Shown here one piece after another: positions 1-5,901 of a stretch of 5,923 bases of DNA. Every line of letters starts with the position of its first letter. The stretch's first letter is position 1. The DNA comes from Deferribacteraceae bacterium UBA1873. Its GTDB lineage: Bacteria; Chrysiogenota; Deferribacteres; Deferribacterales; Flexistipitaceae. The translations under genes were made by a program, and so were the position numbers. A model generated the notes under the pieces. That model was not told the origin of the DNA. It did no database searches and saw only the letters and a list, made by a program, of their open reading frames with translations. The stretch covers positions 6,613-12,535 of the forward strand of contig DDHP01000068.1 of assembly GCA_002338145.1 (NCBI GenBank), written 5' to 3'.

Positions 1-281
1 GATGACATTGTTTCTGCTTAGCATTACTGGCAGGGTTAAATTAAAAAAACTCCTATTATTATAAAAACGAATACCTCAAATACATTTTTTTATATATAAA
101 AAAAATAAAATACAAAGATTATAAAAATCAAAAAAGTTTTTGCATAAAAAAAATAAAAAATTTAATTATTTTTGATAAATATTTTTAATTATAAGCTTAT
201 GCTATATTAAATTAAGTTTTTTGCGTGTCAAAAATATTTAGCATTACAAGCATATGATTATTATTAATCAAACTCAAAGCC
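1..281. other. AT-rich non-coding leader
   Basis: I see no convincing gene in this stretch. It is extremely AT-rich: only five G or C bases occur between 121 and 180. It has repeated A- and T-tracts, which usually give curved, easily melted DNA. Structures visible in it are a 20-bp A/T-only palindrome at 85-104, a 10-bp palindrome ATAAGCTTAT at 191-200, an extended -10-like TGCTATATT at 200-208, and a palindrome at 255-270. The first 21 bases read in frame 1 as a six-residue tail ending in TAG at 19-21, so an upstream gene could end here, but this is too short to support. Confidence 0.6.
255..270. repeat. Palindrome upstream of the DUF134 gene promoter
   Basis: TGATTA (255-260) and TAATCA (265-270) form a perfect 6-bp inverted repeat around a 4-bp TTAT spacer. 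It lies 11 bp upstream of the proposed -35 box at 282-287, a position typical of an activator site. The half-site spacing does not fit the FNR (TTGAT-N4-ATCAA) or CRP consensus. In such AT-rich DNA a chance palindrome is possible. Confidence 0.35.
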
Positions 282-310
282 TTGACTTTATAGAGATATT
301 TCAATATATA
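282..310 (+). promoter_or_regulatory. Putative sigma70-type promoter of the DUF134 gene
   Basis: TTGACT at 282-287 matches five of six -35 consensus bases. TATATA at 305-310 serves as the -10, with an exact 17-bp spacer. Transcription would start near 317, leaving a short leader of about 20 bases that holds the ribosome binding site AAGGAG at 328-333. The region is AT-rich, so other -10 choices exist, for example TATAAA at 311-316, which is too far from the -35. Confidence 0.5.
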
Positions 311-339
311 TATAAACATACGTTCATAAGGAGTTTTAA

Positions 340-822
340 ATGCCTCGCCCACTTAAAGAAAGAATGGTTATGCACCGACCCCGAATCAAAGAGTTCGGGC
401 CATACTCCGGCAACAAAACAAATGAATATGAAGCTGTAGAAAATAATGATAATGTGACAATTTTGTCTCTGGATGAGCTGGAGGCAATGAGACTTGCTGA
501 TCTGGAATGTTTATCCCAGGAAGAAGCAGCCTTTCTGATGAATGTATCAAGACAAACTTTTGGCAGAATAGTTGAAATAGCCAGGAAAAAGGTAACAGAT
601 GCCCTAATAAATGAGAAAACAGTCAAAATAAAATGCGAAGAATATATAAAATTTTATAAAAGACGTTTAAAATGCATCAAATGTGCCCATGAATGGGAAG
701 ATTCTGATGGTGCAAAAACAACTTACTATTGCCCCAATTGCTATTCCAATGAAATCATAAAAATGAAAAGATGCGGGAAAGAATGTAAATGCTCTTTAAA
801 ACTAACCAGTGATATGCCCTGA
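340..822 (+). CDS. DUF134 (UPF0251) family predicted DNA-binding protein
   Basis: A 160-residue protein of the DUF134/UPF0251 family, annotated in general as predicted DNA-binding proteins; no member's target is assumed here. The N-terminus MPRPLKER resembles the family's MPRPRK-type opening. Residues 42-85 contain the hallmark segment with LDELEAMRLADLE, followed by SQEEAAFLMNVSRQTFGRI (59-77), a sigma-factor-like helix-turn-helix. The C-terminal part has two CxxC pairs (C112/C115 and C131/C134) typical of a zinc ribbon, then a further cysteine group at C145, C149 and C151 (CGKECKC). The cysteines often seen near the N-terminus of this family are absent (ERMVMH instead). The start is fixed by AAGGAG at 328-333, six bases upstream. 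The gene stands alone with its own promoter, 202 bp before a molybdoenzyme operon on the same strand, so it may regulate that operon. This is inferred from position only. The family assignment is firm, the function is not. Confidence 0.88.
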   Translation: MPRPLKERMVMHRPRIKEFGPYSGNKTNEYEAVENNDNVTILSLDELEAMRLADLECLSQEEAAFLMNVSRQTFGRIVEIARKKVTDALINEKTVKIKCEEYIKFYKRRLKCIKCAHEWEDSDGAKTTYYCPNCYSNEIIKMKRCGKECKCSLKLTSDMP

Positions 823-943
823 ATACCTGTCTATTGCATCAATTATTAGCATATGCTTTTAGGTATAAAACTATAAAATTACCTTTGATCTATCTTGTTT
901 TTGGCATACGCCATAAATATCTATTGATAAAACAAAAAAAATA
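823..943. other. Intergenic region downstream of the DUF134 gene
   Basis: AT-rich spacer with no gene and no clear intrinsic terminator for the DUF134 gene. AGGTA (861-865) and TACCT (880-884) could pair, but over a 14-base loop and without a strong T-run. The notable structure is the imperfect palindrome at 898-917, listed separately. Readthrough from the DUF134 gene into the downstream operon therefore cannot be excluded. Confidence 0.45.
898..917. repeat. Imperfect palindrome upstream of the molybdoenzyme operon promoter
   Basis: TGGC (902-905) and GCCA (910-913) flank a 4-base ATAC spacer. Beyond one mismatched pair (901/914), TTT (898-900) pairs with AAA (915-917), so seven of eight arm positions match. 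It contains the only GC-rich block in this spacer and lies 26 bp upstream of the TTGACA box at 944-949, where an activator could bind. I do not recognise it as a known regulator's site. Confidence 0.35.
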
Positions 944-972
944 TTGACAGCCCTTTCCTTTAATTATATTTA
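944..972 (+). promoter_or_regulatory. Putative sigma70-type promoter of the molybdoenzyme operon
   Basis: A perfect -35 hexamer TTGACA lies at 944-949. Two -10 candidates follow: TATATT at 965-970 (five of six matches, but a short 15-bp spacer) and TATTTA at 967-972 (weaker, 17-bp spacer). Transcription would start near 977-980, inside the inverted repeat at 970-995. The suboptimal -10 or spacing would fit a promoter that is regulated rather than constitutive. Confidence 0.5.
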
Positions 973-995
973 TCTATATTCAAACATATAGATAA
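970..995. repeat. Perfect 10-bp-arm inverted repeat at the operon start (operator candidate)
   Basis: TTATCTATAT (970-979) and ATATAGATAA (986-995) are perfect reverse complements separated by six bases (TCAAAC). The repeat overlaps the proposed -10/transcription-start region and lies 17 bases upstream of the AAGGGGG ribosome binding site (1012-1018). It could be a dimeric repressor operator or, if transcribed, a weak AT-rich hairpin in the leader. It has no T-run after it, so it is not a terminator. The binding protein is unknown; the adjacent DUF134 protein is one candidate. Confidence 0.5.
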
Positions 996-1024
996 TTTGA
1001 AATACCAAAACAAGGGGGCAAAAA

Positions 1025-3349
1025 ATGTTTTTATTGAAAACCAAGCTCAACAGGAGGAAGTTCCTTGCCTACAGCGGAGGTACCCTTGCAGCCGGAGCAA
1101 TGGCTACAAAGTTCTCAACAATTAAAGCAATTGCATCGGAACACGGCAAACAAAGTAAAGAGCCAGGAACAAAAACTGTTCCCAGCGCATGCGCAATATG
1201 CGTTAACAAATGCTCTTTATTCGCCGATGTCAAAGATGGGGTGATACACAAACTTAACCCTAACCATAATTTTTTCAAATCCAGATCTATGCTGTGCGCC
1301 CGCGGAAATGTGGGGGCCAAAGTACCTTATGCTCCGGACAGACTGAAAAAGCCTTTAATACGAACCGGAAAACGCGGCGAAGGCAAATGGAAAGAAGTAA
1401 GCTGGGATGAGGCTTACGATTATATTGTTGAAAATGTAATTAAACTTATAGACAAATATGACAACAGATCTTCCATCGCATTCGCTTCCACGGAAGGTTT
1501 GCAGGAAGAATTTTTCAGACATCTGACATCCGTGGTCGGATCAACCAACAGTGTACGTCATCCTACATTGTGTCTCGCTTCCAATATCCAGGGATACTCT
1601 TCTGTTTACGGCACATTGCCAGATGCTGATATCGCCAACGCAAAATTCGTAGTTATGGCTGGCTCCAACAGAGCGGAAGCTTTTATTACACCGGACACAA
1701 TCGATCTGGCCAAAAATCGCAAAGAACAGACTTTTGTTTACCTTGATCCGCGTGCAACAAAATCTGCAGCTCTTGCAGACAAATGGTTTCCGATAAAACC
1801 CGGAACGGATATGGCTGTTGTCCTTGCTATGATAAATGTCATTATTTCTGAAGGGTTATACGACAAGGAATTTGTAGATAAGTACACGCATGGTTTCGAT
1901 CAACTGAGGGAACACGTTAAGAAAAACACACCCGAATGGGCTGAAAAAGAAAGCGAAATCCCAGCAGATGAAATAAGATGGATGGCAAGAAAGTTTGCAG
2001 AAAATGCCCCGGCTTCTGTCTGGTATCCGGGCAGAAGAAGCTCATTTACTGCCAACGATGTATATTACAGAAGATCATGCGCCATTCTTAACGCAATAGT
2101 AGGTGCCTGGGACAGAAAGGGAGGTCTTATTCCCAAGTCCGGTATAAGTCTGAAATCTCACGAATTTATTTTCCCTCTTTATGACAGAGTTAAAAACAGA
2201 ATAGACGGTGGCAAGGTAAATTTCGCCGCTGATGTTCTCCCTGAATATATAAAATCCAACAAAGGAATGCCCAAAGATGAAGTGGCTTTTCTCTCTGAAG
2301 CCGACGGAAGCTGGGTATTGTTCAGAGATGCTATATTGAAACAAAAACCGTACCCCGTAAAAGGGATGTTTATTTATAAGCAAAACCCGGTGGAATCTGT
2401 ACCTAACAGAGCCAAAACGCTGGAAATGCTGAAGTCGATGGAATTTATATGCACAATCGATATCCAGATGTCCGATACGGCATGGTATTCAGATGTAGTT
2501 CTTCCGGAATCCACATATCTTGAAAGGTGGGATCCTGCTCACAGTTTGAGCGGTGTAGCGCCGGTAGTTATTTTCAGACAACCTGTTATCGAGCCTCTCT
2601 TTGATACAAAATCCATGAAAGATATTACCGTTGATCTTACTGAAAAATTCCTGCAGAAAGATGCGTTCTGGGTTGATGCCTGGGAAGAAGATAAAGCTTA
2701 CATGGAAGATTATGTAAAAACGTTCAAAGGTGTACCCATGTCTCACATTATAGAGCATCAGCTTTCAGATTATCCCGGTGCTTACAAGATGCTGAAGGAA
2801 AAAGGATGTTTCTATAAGACAGATAAAATTCCATACGGCAAAACCCTTAAAGAAGGCGCCAGACTTAAAACAAAAACAGGTAAAATTGAGCTTGCCAGCG
2901 TAAGATACCCGGAAGCCGGACTTTATGCTCTCCCGGTTTATCAGAAACCATCTCAGCCTCCGGAAGGTAAATACAGATTTGTAGTGGGAAGACACGCACA
3001 GTTCACTCAGGCAAATACACAGAATGTGCCTTATCTGCTTGAAGCATACGGACACTATGAGAACATGCTGTGGATACATCCAAAATCCGCACTCAAGCAA
3101 GGGTTAAATGACGGAGACTATGCAATAGTTAAAAGCTCTGCCGGAGAACAAAAGGTAAAAGTTCACGTCACTGAATATACAAGACCGGATACGGTTTTTT
3201 ATCTTCACGGTTTCGGACGGTTATCCAAATGGCTTACCAACGTATATAAAGTTGGCGCTTCGGATGCCGAAATACTGGAAGATTATGCTGAGACAATATC
3301 CGGAAACGCTTTGTTGCACGAAACATTTGTAGAAATAAAAAAAGCTTAG
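1025..3349 (+). CDS. Tat-exported molybdopterin oxidoreductase, PsrA/PhsA type catalytic subunit
   Basis: A 774-residue catalytic subunit of the complex iron-sulfur molybdoenzyme (DMSO reductase) family. A twin-arginine signal is visible: NRRKFLAYSG with the Arg pair at 10-11, a hydrophobic stretch to about 29 and an AIA cleavage motif near 35-37. The enzyme therefore acts outside the cytoplasmic membrane. C56, C59, C63 and C91 form the N-terminal [4Fe-4S] site (CAICVNKC...LCARG). The residue after CA is Arg, not the Lys of nitrate reductases and formate dehydrogenases. C183 in HPTLCLAS is the expected molybdenum ligand, as in polysulfide and thiosulfate reductases. Family motifs follow: KPGTDMAVVL (258-267), the LPESTYLERWD region (493-503) and the C-terminal dinucleotide-binding domain from about 650. 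The length suits PsrA/PhsA/SreA and is short for TtrA or ArrA. Polysulfide, sulfur or thiosulfate is the likely substrate, but arsenate or selenium oxyanions cannot be excluded. The start is set by AAGGGGG at 1012-1018. It is the first gene of a three-gene operon, with the B-subunit gene 18 bases downstream. Confidence 0.9.
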   Translation: MFLLKTKLNRRKFLAYSGGTLAAGAMATKFSTIKAIASEHGKQSKEPGTKTVPSACAICVNKCSLFADVKDGVIHKLNPNHNFFKSRSMLCARGNVGAKVPYAPDRLKKPLIRTGKRGEGKWKEVSWDEAYDYIVENVIKLIDKYDNRSSIAFASTEGLQEEFFRHLTSVVGSTNSVRHPTLCLASNIQGYSSVYGTLPDADIANAKFVVMAGSNRAEAFITPDTIDLAKNRKEQTFVYLDPRATKSAALADKWFPIKPGTDMAVVLAMINVIISEGLYDKEFVDKYTHGFDQLREHVKKNTPEWAEKESEIPADEIRWMARKFAENAPASVWYPGRRSSFTANDVYYRRSCAILNAIVGAWDRKGGLIPKSGISLKSHEFIFPLYDRVKNRIDGGKVNFAADVLPEYIKSNKGMPKDEVAFLSEADGSWVLFRDAILKQKPYPVKGMFIYKQNPVESVPNRAKTLEMLKSMEFICTIDIQMSDTAWYSDVVLPESTYLERWDPAHSLSGVAPVVIFRQPVIEPLFDTKSMKDITVDLTEKFLQKDAFWVDAWEEDKAYMEDYVKTFKGVPMSHIIEHQLSDYPGAYKMLKEKGCFYKTDKIPYGKTLKEGARLKTKTGKIELASVRYPEAGLYALPVYQKPSQPPEGKYRFVVGRHAQFTQANTQNVPYLLEAYGHYENMLWIHPKSALKQGLNDGDYAIVKSSAGEQKVKVHVTEYTRPDTVFYLHGFGRLSKWLTNVYKVGASDAEILEDYAETISGNALLHETFVEIKKA

Positions 3350-3367
3350 TAGGTAAGAGGTGAAAAT

Positions 3368-3988
3368 ATGAGTGAAAACAGCAGAGCTTTAAAGCTTGCG
3401 GAAGATAATCAAAAGCTTGCAAATAAAAGGAAAAAAGCAAAGGAAAAATGGGGAATAGTTCTCGATACCTCAAAATGTATAGACTGCAAAGCATGCACGG
3501 TGGCATGCAAAATGGAAAATTATGTACCGGTAGGCTTCTACAATTACAGAATCTGGGTGGCGGAAGATACGCATTATGCCAAATATCCTGTAATAAGCAG
3601 AAGTTTTCAGCCTTCCCAATGCCAGCAGTGTGAAAATCCGCCCTGTGTTCATGTCTGTCCGACACATGCCTCCTACAAAACGGCGGATGGTGTAGTTATG
3701 GTGGATTCTAAAAAATGTATTCTCTGTAAATACTGCATGACCGCCTGCCCTTATGATGCCAGATATGAAAGTCACACTACTGAAGCTATTGACAAATGTA
3801 CTTTTTGCTATCAGCGGAGAGAAGAAGGAAAAGATCCGGCATGTGTGGAAACCTGTCCTCCTAAAGTAAGGGTGTTCGGCGATCTGAACGATCCCAACAG
3901 TGAAGTTTCCAGACTTTTGGCATATAATGAATACACGGTTTTGAAGCCTGAAAAGGGAACAAAACCGAAACTCAAATATATAAAATAG
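3368..3988 (+). CDS. Four-cluster 4Fe-4S ferredoxin-type electron transfer subunit, PsrB type
   Basis: A 206-residue iron-sulfur subunit that passes electrons between the membrane subunit and the molybdoenzyme. It has exactly 16 cysteines in four groups: C37/C40/C43/C47, C85/C88/C93/C97, C117/C120/C123/C127 and C144/C147/C159/C163. That is the full set for four [4Fe-4S] clusters, as in PsrB, PhsB, DmsB and NrfC relatives. It has no signal peptide. In this family the B subunit is normally exported folded with the Tat-bearing A subunit, and I infer the same here. The first 28 residues are a lysine-rich, probably helical extension before the first cluster motif, longer than in many PsrB proteins. 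The ribosome binding site AGAGGTGA (3356-3363) precedes the ATG, 18 bases after the A-subunit stop. The third gene follows after nine bases. All cluster ligands are intact, so it should be functional. Confidence 0.92.
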   Translation: MSENSRALKLAEDNQKLANKRKKAKEKWGIVLDTSKCIDCKACTVACKMENYVPVGFYNYRIWVAEDTHYAKYPVISRSFQPSQCQQCENPPCVHVCPTHASYKTADGVVMVDSKKCILCKYCMTACPYDARYESHTTEAIDKCTFCYQRREEGKDPACVETCPPKVRVFGDLNDPNSEVSRLLAYNEYTVLKPEKGTKPKLKYIK

Positions 3989-3997
3989 GAGGCAAAA

Positions 3998-5173
3998 ATG
4001 AGTACGAATACTACTACAATGGACTTTTTTGCTAAAAACGATAAAATATCCAATATATGGTTAATATTAACTTTACTGATTTCCCTGTTTGGTGTTTACG
4101 GCGTTTTTAATGTCTTGATCAACGGCCATGATGTTTACGGCGTTACCAGAACAGTACCCTGGGGAATACTTATATCTACTTATGTGTTTTTTGTCGTTTC
4201 CAGCACAGGCTTATGCTTAATTTCATCAATGGGACACGTTTTCGGAATCGAAAAATATGAAGTTATCGGCAAAAGAGCTGTAATTCTGGCCATATTAACA
4301 CTTTTATGCGGATTCGGCGTGATTGCTATGGAATTAGGTCATCCTTTCAGGATGGCAATATACAATATTATTTCACCCAATTTTGAATCAGCCATCTGGT
4401 GGATGGGTACTTTGTACGGGGTATATTTAGTATTCATCATTATTGAATTTTACTTTCTGATGAAGCACAATCATAAGGGTGCGTTTTACGCAGGTCTCGG
4501 AGGTTTTATCGCAGGTATCTCGGCTCACTCCAACCTCGGAGCGGTTTTTGGCCTTTTGGAAGCAAGGCCTTTCTGGCACGGCCCGTATCTACCCATATAT
4601 TTCATACTTTCTGCACTTATATCCGGTACTGCTCTTATCATCATTATCTTTAATATTTCATATGGCAGACCGTCTAATTTACCAGAAAAGGCGAAAAATG
4701 CACTTACAGGACTCTCTAAGTTATTCGGACTGTTTCTGGGGATTATTATTTTCTTCGACATCTGGAAAATTATCACCTCTGTATACGGTGCTCCTCCTGA
4801 AAAATATGAGTCTGTAATGGCGCTTCTTACCGGTCAACTATCATTTAATTTCTGGTTTTTTGAAGTGATGCTCGGGATGCTTATACCCTTTTTTATCATT
4901 CTTTTTACAAAGGGAAGAAACTTAACTGCAAGTCTTATAGCAGCTATATCAGCAGTAATAGGGATTTTTTATATGAGATACGACCTTGTTATAGCCGGGC
5001 AGCTTTTTCCTATGAGAGAGCCGGCCCCCGGAGCTCATGTACAGTCTGCTCTGCAGAACGGAATGGTAACATACTCACCTTCATTTTCAGAAATTTCAAT
5101 CGTAATCGGGGCTCTTGGTTTCTGTGTTTTTCTCTATCTTTTAGCTGAAAAATATCTGAACCTTTCAGAATAA
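3998..5173 (+). CDS. nrfD: NrfD/PsrC family integral membrane (quinone-interacting) subunit
   Basis: A 391-residue polytopic membrane protein that anchors the molybdoenzyme complex and exchanges electrons with the quinone pool. By eye there are about ten hydrophobic helices, near residues 19-40, 54-78, 93-112, 134-155, 160-182, 195-221, 238-260, 283-303, 308-333 and 363-384. This is the larger NrfD/HybB/DsrP/TtrC-like form, not the eight-helix PsrC of about 250 residues. It is also not the cytochrome b PhsC of Salmonella. Family-like motifs include VTRTVPWGI (49-57), ELGHPFR (112-118), SAHSNLGAVFG (175-185) and RYDLVIAGQ (327-335). No CxxCH haem motif is present, so electrons should pass directly from quinol to the B subunit. 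The ribosome binding site TAGGAGG (3986-3992) overlaps the stop codon of the preceding gene, which indicates tight translational linkage. The gene ends directly at an intrinsic terminator. Confidence 0.9.
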   Translation: MSTNTTTMDFFAKNDKISNIWLILTLLISLFGVYGVFNVLINGHDVYGVTRTVPWGILISTYVFFVVSSTGLCLISSMGHVFGIEKYEVIGKRAVILAILTLLCGFGVIAMELGHPFRMAIYNIISPNFESAIWWMGTLYGVYLVFIIIEFYFLMKHNHKGAFYAGLGGFIAGISAHSNLGAVFGLLEARPFWHGPYLPIYFILSALISGTALIIIIFNISYGRPSNLPEKAKNALTGLSKLFGLFLGIIIFFDIWKIITSVYGAPPEKYESVMALLTGQLSFNFWFFEVMLGMLIPFFIILFTKGRNLTASLIAAISAVIGIFYMRYDLVIAGQLFPMREPAPGAHVQSALQNGMVTYSPSFSEISIVIGALGFCVFLYLLAEKYLNLSE

Positions 5174-5202
5174 AAAAAAGCGGCCGAAGGGCCGCTTTTT
5201 TT
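5172..5202. terminator. Bidirectional rho-independent terminator between nrfD and tpx
   Basis: GCGGCC (5180-5185) pairs with GGCCGC (5190-5195) around a GAAG loop. The stem is flanked by eight A residues (5172-5179) and seven T residues (5196-5202). Read on either strand it gives a GC-rich hairpin followed by a T-run. It begins at the nrfD stop codon and lies 11 bases past the tpx stop, so it can end both convergent transcripts. Confidence 0.92.
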
Positions 5203-5213
5203 ATGTCTGTTTT

Positions 5214-5717
5214 TTATAAAAGTTTATTAAGCTCGTTTAACGCCGTTTCATAATCCGGCTCATCCGTAACTTCCGGAACTACTTCCGTATATCTTACAAC
5301 ATCTTTATCATCAACAATAAAAACAGAGCGTGCAAGCAGTCTCAGCTCTTTTATAAGCACCCCGTAATTTTCTCCGAAAGAAACATCCTTATAATCGGAC
5401 AACGTCTCTACTTTGTCTATTCCGGCGGCATTACAAAACCGCTTAATAGCAAAAGGAAGGTCAACACTGAGGTTCAAGACAGCAACATTGTCACCCAGTT
5501 TGGCGGCTTCTTCATTAAATCTTCTGGCCTGCATATCACAAACCGGTGTATCTAATGAAGGAGTGACACTTATAAGTTTCACTTTCCCGGCGTAATCTTT
5601 AAGAGACTTTGGTTGTAAATTTTGATCCACAACATTAAAATCAGGGGCTTTATCACCCACTTTTACGTTATTTCCTGTTAGTGTCACCGGTTTTTTGTTC
5701 ATTGTTATATTAGGCAT
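5214..5717 (-). CDS. tpx: Thiol peroxidase, atypical 2-Cys peroxiredoxin (Tpx)
   Basis: A 167-residue cytoplasmic peroxiredoxin of the Tpx family, which reduces hydrogen peroxide and organic hydroperoxides using thioredoxin-type reductants. The length is normal for the family. The peroxidatic cysteine is C60 in SLDTPVCDMQARRFN, the Tpx signature. The resolving cysteine is C95 in IKRFCNAAGI, giving the intramolecular disulfide expected of atypical 2-Cys enzymes. A conserved Arg follows at R130 in LLARSVFIVD. The N-terminal beta region has the usual VTLTGNNVKVGDKAPDF form. The start is fixed by a strong ribosome binding site, AAAGGAGGT on the minus strand (plus-strand 5723-5731), five bases upstream. 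The gene is transcribed alone, convergent with the molybdoenzyme operon. In an anaerobe it would serve oxygen and peroxide tolerance. A role with sulfane sulfur chemistry is speculative. Confidence 0.96.
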   Translation of the reverse strand: MPNITMNKKPVTLTGNNVKVGDKAPDFNVVDQNLQPKSLKDYAGKVKLISVTPSLDTPVCDMQARRFNEEAAKLGDNVAVLNLSVDLPFAIKRFCNAAGIDKVETLSDYKDVSFGENYGVLIKELRLLARSVFIVDDKDVVRYTEVVPEVTDEPDYETALNELNKLL

Positions 5718-5742
5718 ATTTTACCTCCTTTTAATTTATGAT

Positions 5743-5771
5743 AATTTAAACGAAAAATAGTGCATTTTCAA
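5743..5771 (-). promoter_or_regulatory. Putative sigma70-type promoter of tpx
   Basis: On the minus strand TTGAAA (plus 5766-5771) and TAAATT (plus 5743-5748) are separated by an exact 17-bp spacer. They match the -35 in five and the -10 in four of six bases. Transcription would start near 5736, just before the AAAGGAGGT ribosome binding site at 5723-5731. I see no obvious PerR or OxyR site, but AT-rich sequence makes this hard to judge by eye. Confidence 0.42.
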
Positions 5772-5835
5772 ACAAAAATTTTTTCAATTCCAGTGTAGTA
5801 GAGAAAGTGAGACCTTTGCACAACTCTATTTAGTC

Positions 5836-5856
5836 ATGCTGAATTTATTTCAGCAT
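5836..5856. repeat. Hairpin 1 of the right-edge repeat
   Basis: ATGCTGAA (5836-5843) and TTCAGCAT (5849-5856) are perfect reverse complements around a five-base TTTAT loop. It has the same architecture (8-bp arms, 5-base loop) as hairpin 2 and a related core. The reverse complement GCTGAAATAAATTCAGC aligns with CCTGAAACAAGTTTAGG of hairpin 2, so the two appear to be inverted copies of one module. Confidence 0.7.
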
Positions 5857-5880
5857 CTAATTATATCAGTAAGTTATGAG

Positions 5881-5901
5881 ACCCTGAAACAAGTTTAGGG
5901 T
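5881..5901. repeat. Hairpin 2 of the right-edge repeat
   Basis: ACCCTGAA (5881-5888) pairs with TTTAGGGT (5894-5901) around ACAAG, with one G-T wobble (5886/5896). In RNA this would be an 8-bp stem. Together with hairpin 1 it gives a nested palindrome, as seen in short dispersed palindromic elements. There is no T-run after it, so it is not an ordinary terminator. Confidence 0.65.

Noticed and set aside
1..63. Short open stretches at the left edge (frame 1 to TAG at 19-21; frame 2 to TAA at 61-63)
   Set aside because: Either could be the tail of an upstream gene, but 6-20 residues give no evidence of coding, and the two frames compete.
255..270. FNR or CRP site
   Set aside because: The TGAT/ATCA half-sites are eight bases apart, not the four needed for FNR, and the TGTGA/TCACA bases of CRP are absent.
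254..439. 61-residue forward reading frame overlapping the start of the DUF134 gene
   Set aside because: It overlaps the promoter and the first 100 bases of the well-supported DUF134 gene in another frame, has no ribosome binding site of its own and resembles no family.
861..884. AGGTA/TACCT pairing as a terminator for the DUF134 gene
   Set aside because: The stem is only five bases with a 14-base loop and no following T-run, too weak to call.
1025..3349. Nitrate reductase (NapA) or formate dehydrogenase identity for the A subunit
   Set aside because: The fourth cluster Cys is followed by ARG where those enzymes usually have VKG. There is no selenocysteine TGA at the ligand site, which reads HPTLC. 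The PsrB/NrfD partners point to the PsrA/PhsA group.
3234..3665. 143-residue minus-strand frame across the A/B subunit junction
   Set aside because: It is antisense to two clear family genes, and its composition (many Cys, Phe, Leu and Pro) is that expected of a shadow frame.
4479..4817. 112-residue plus-strand frame inside the NrfD gene
   Set aside because: It is an out-of-frame shadow of a membrane protein gene, with no ribosome binding site and no recognisable domain.
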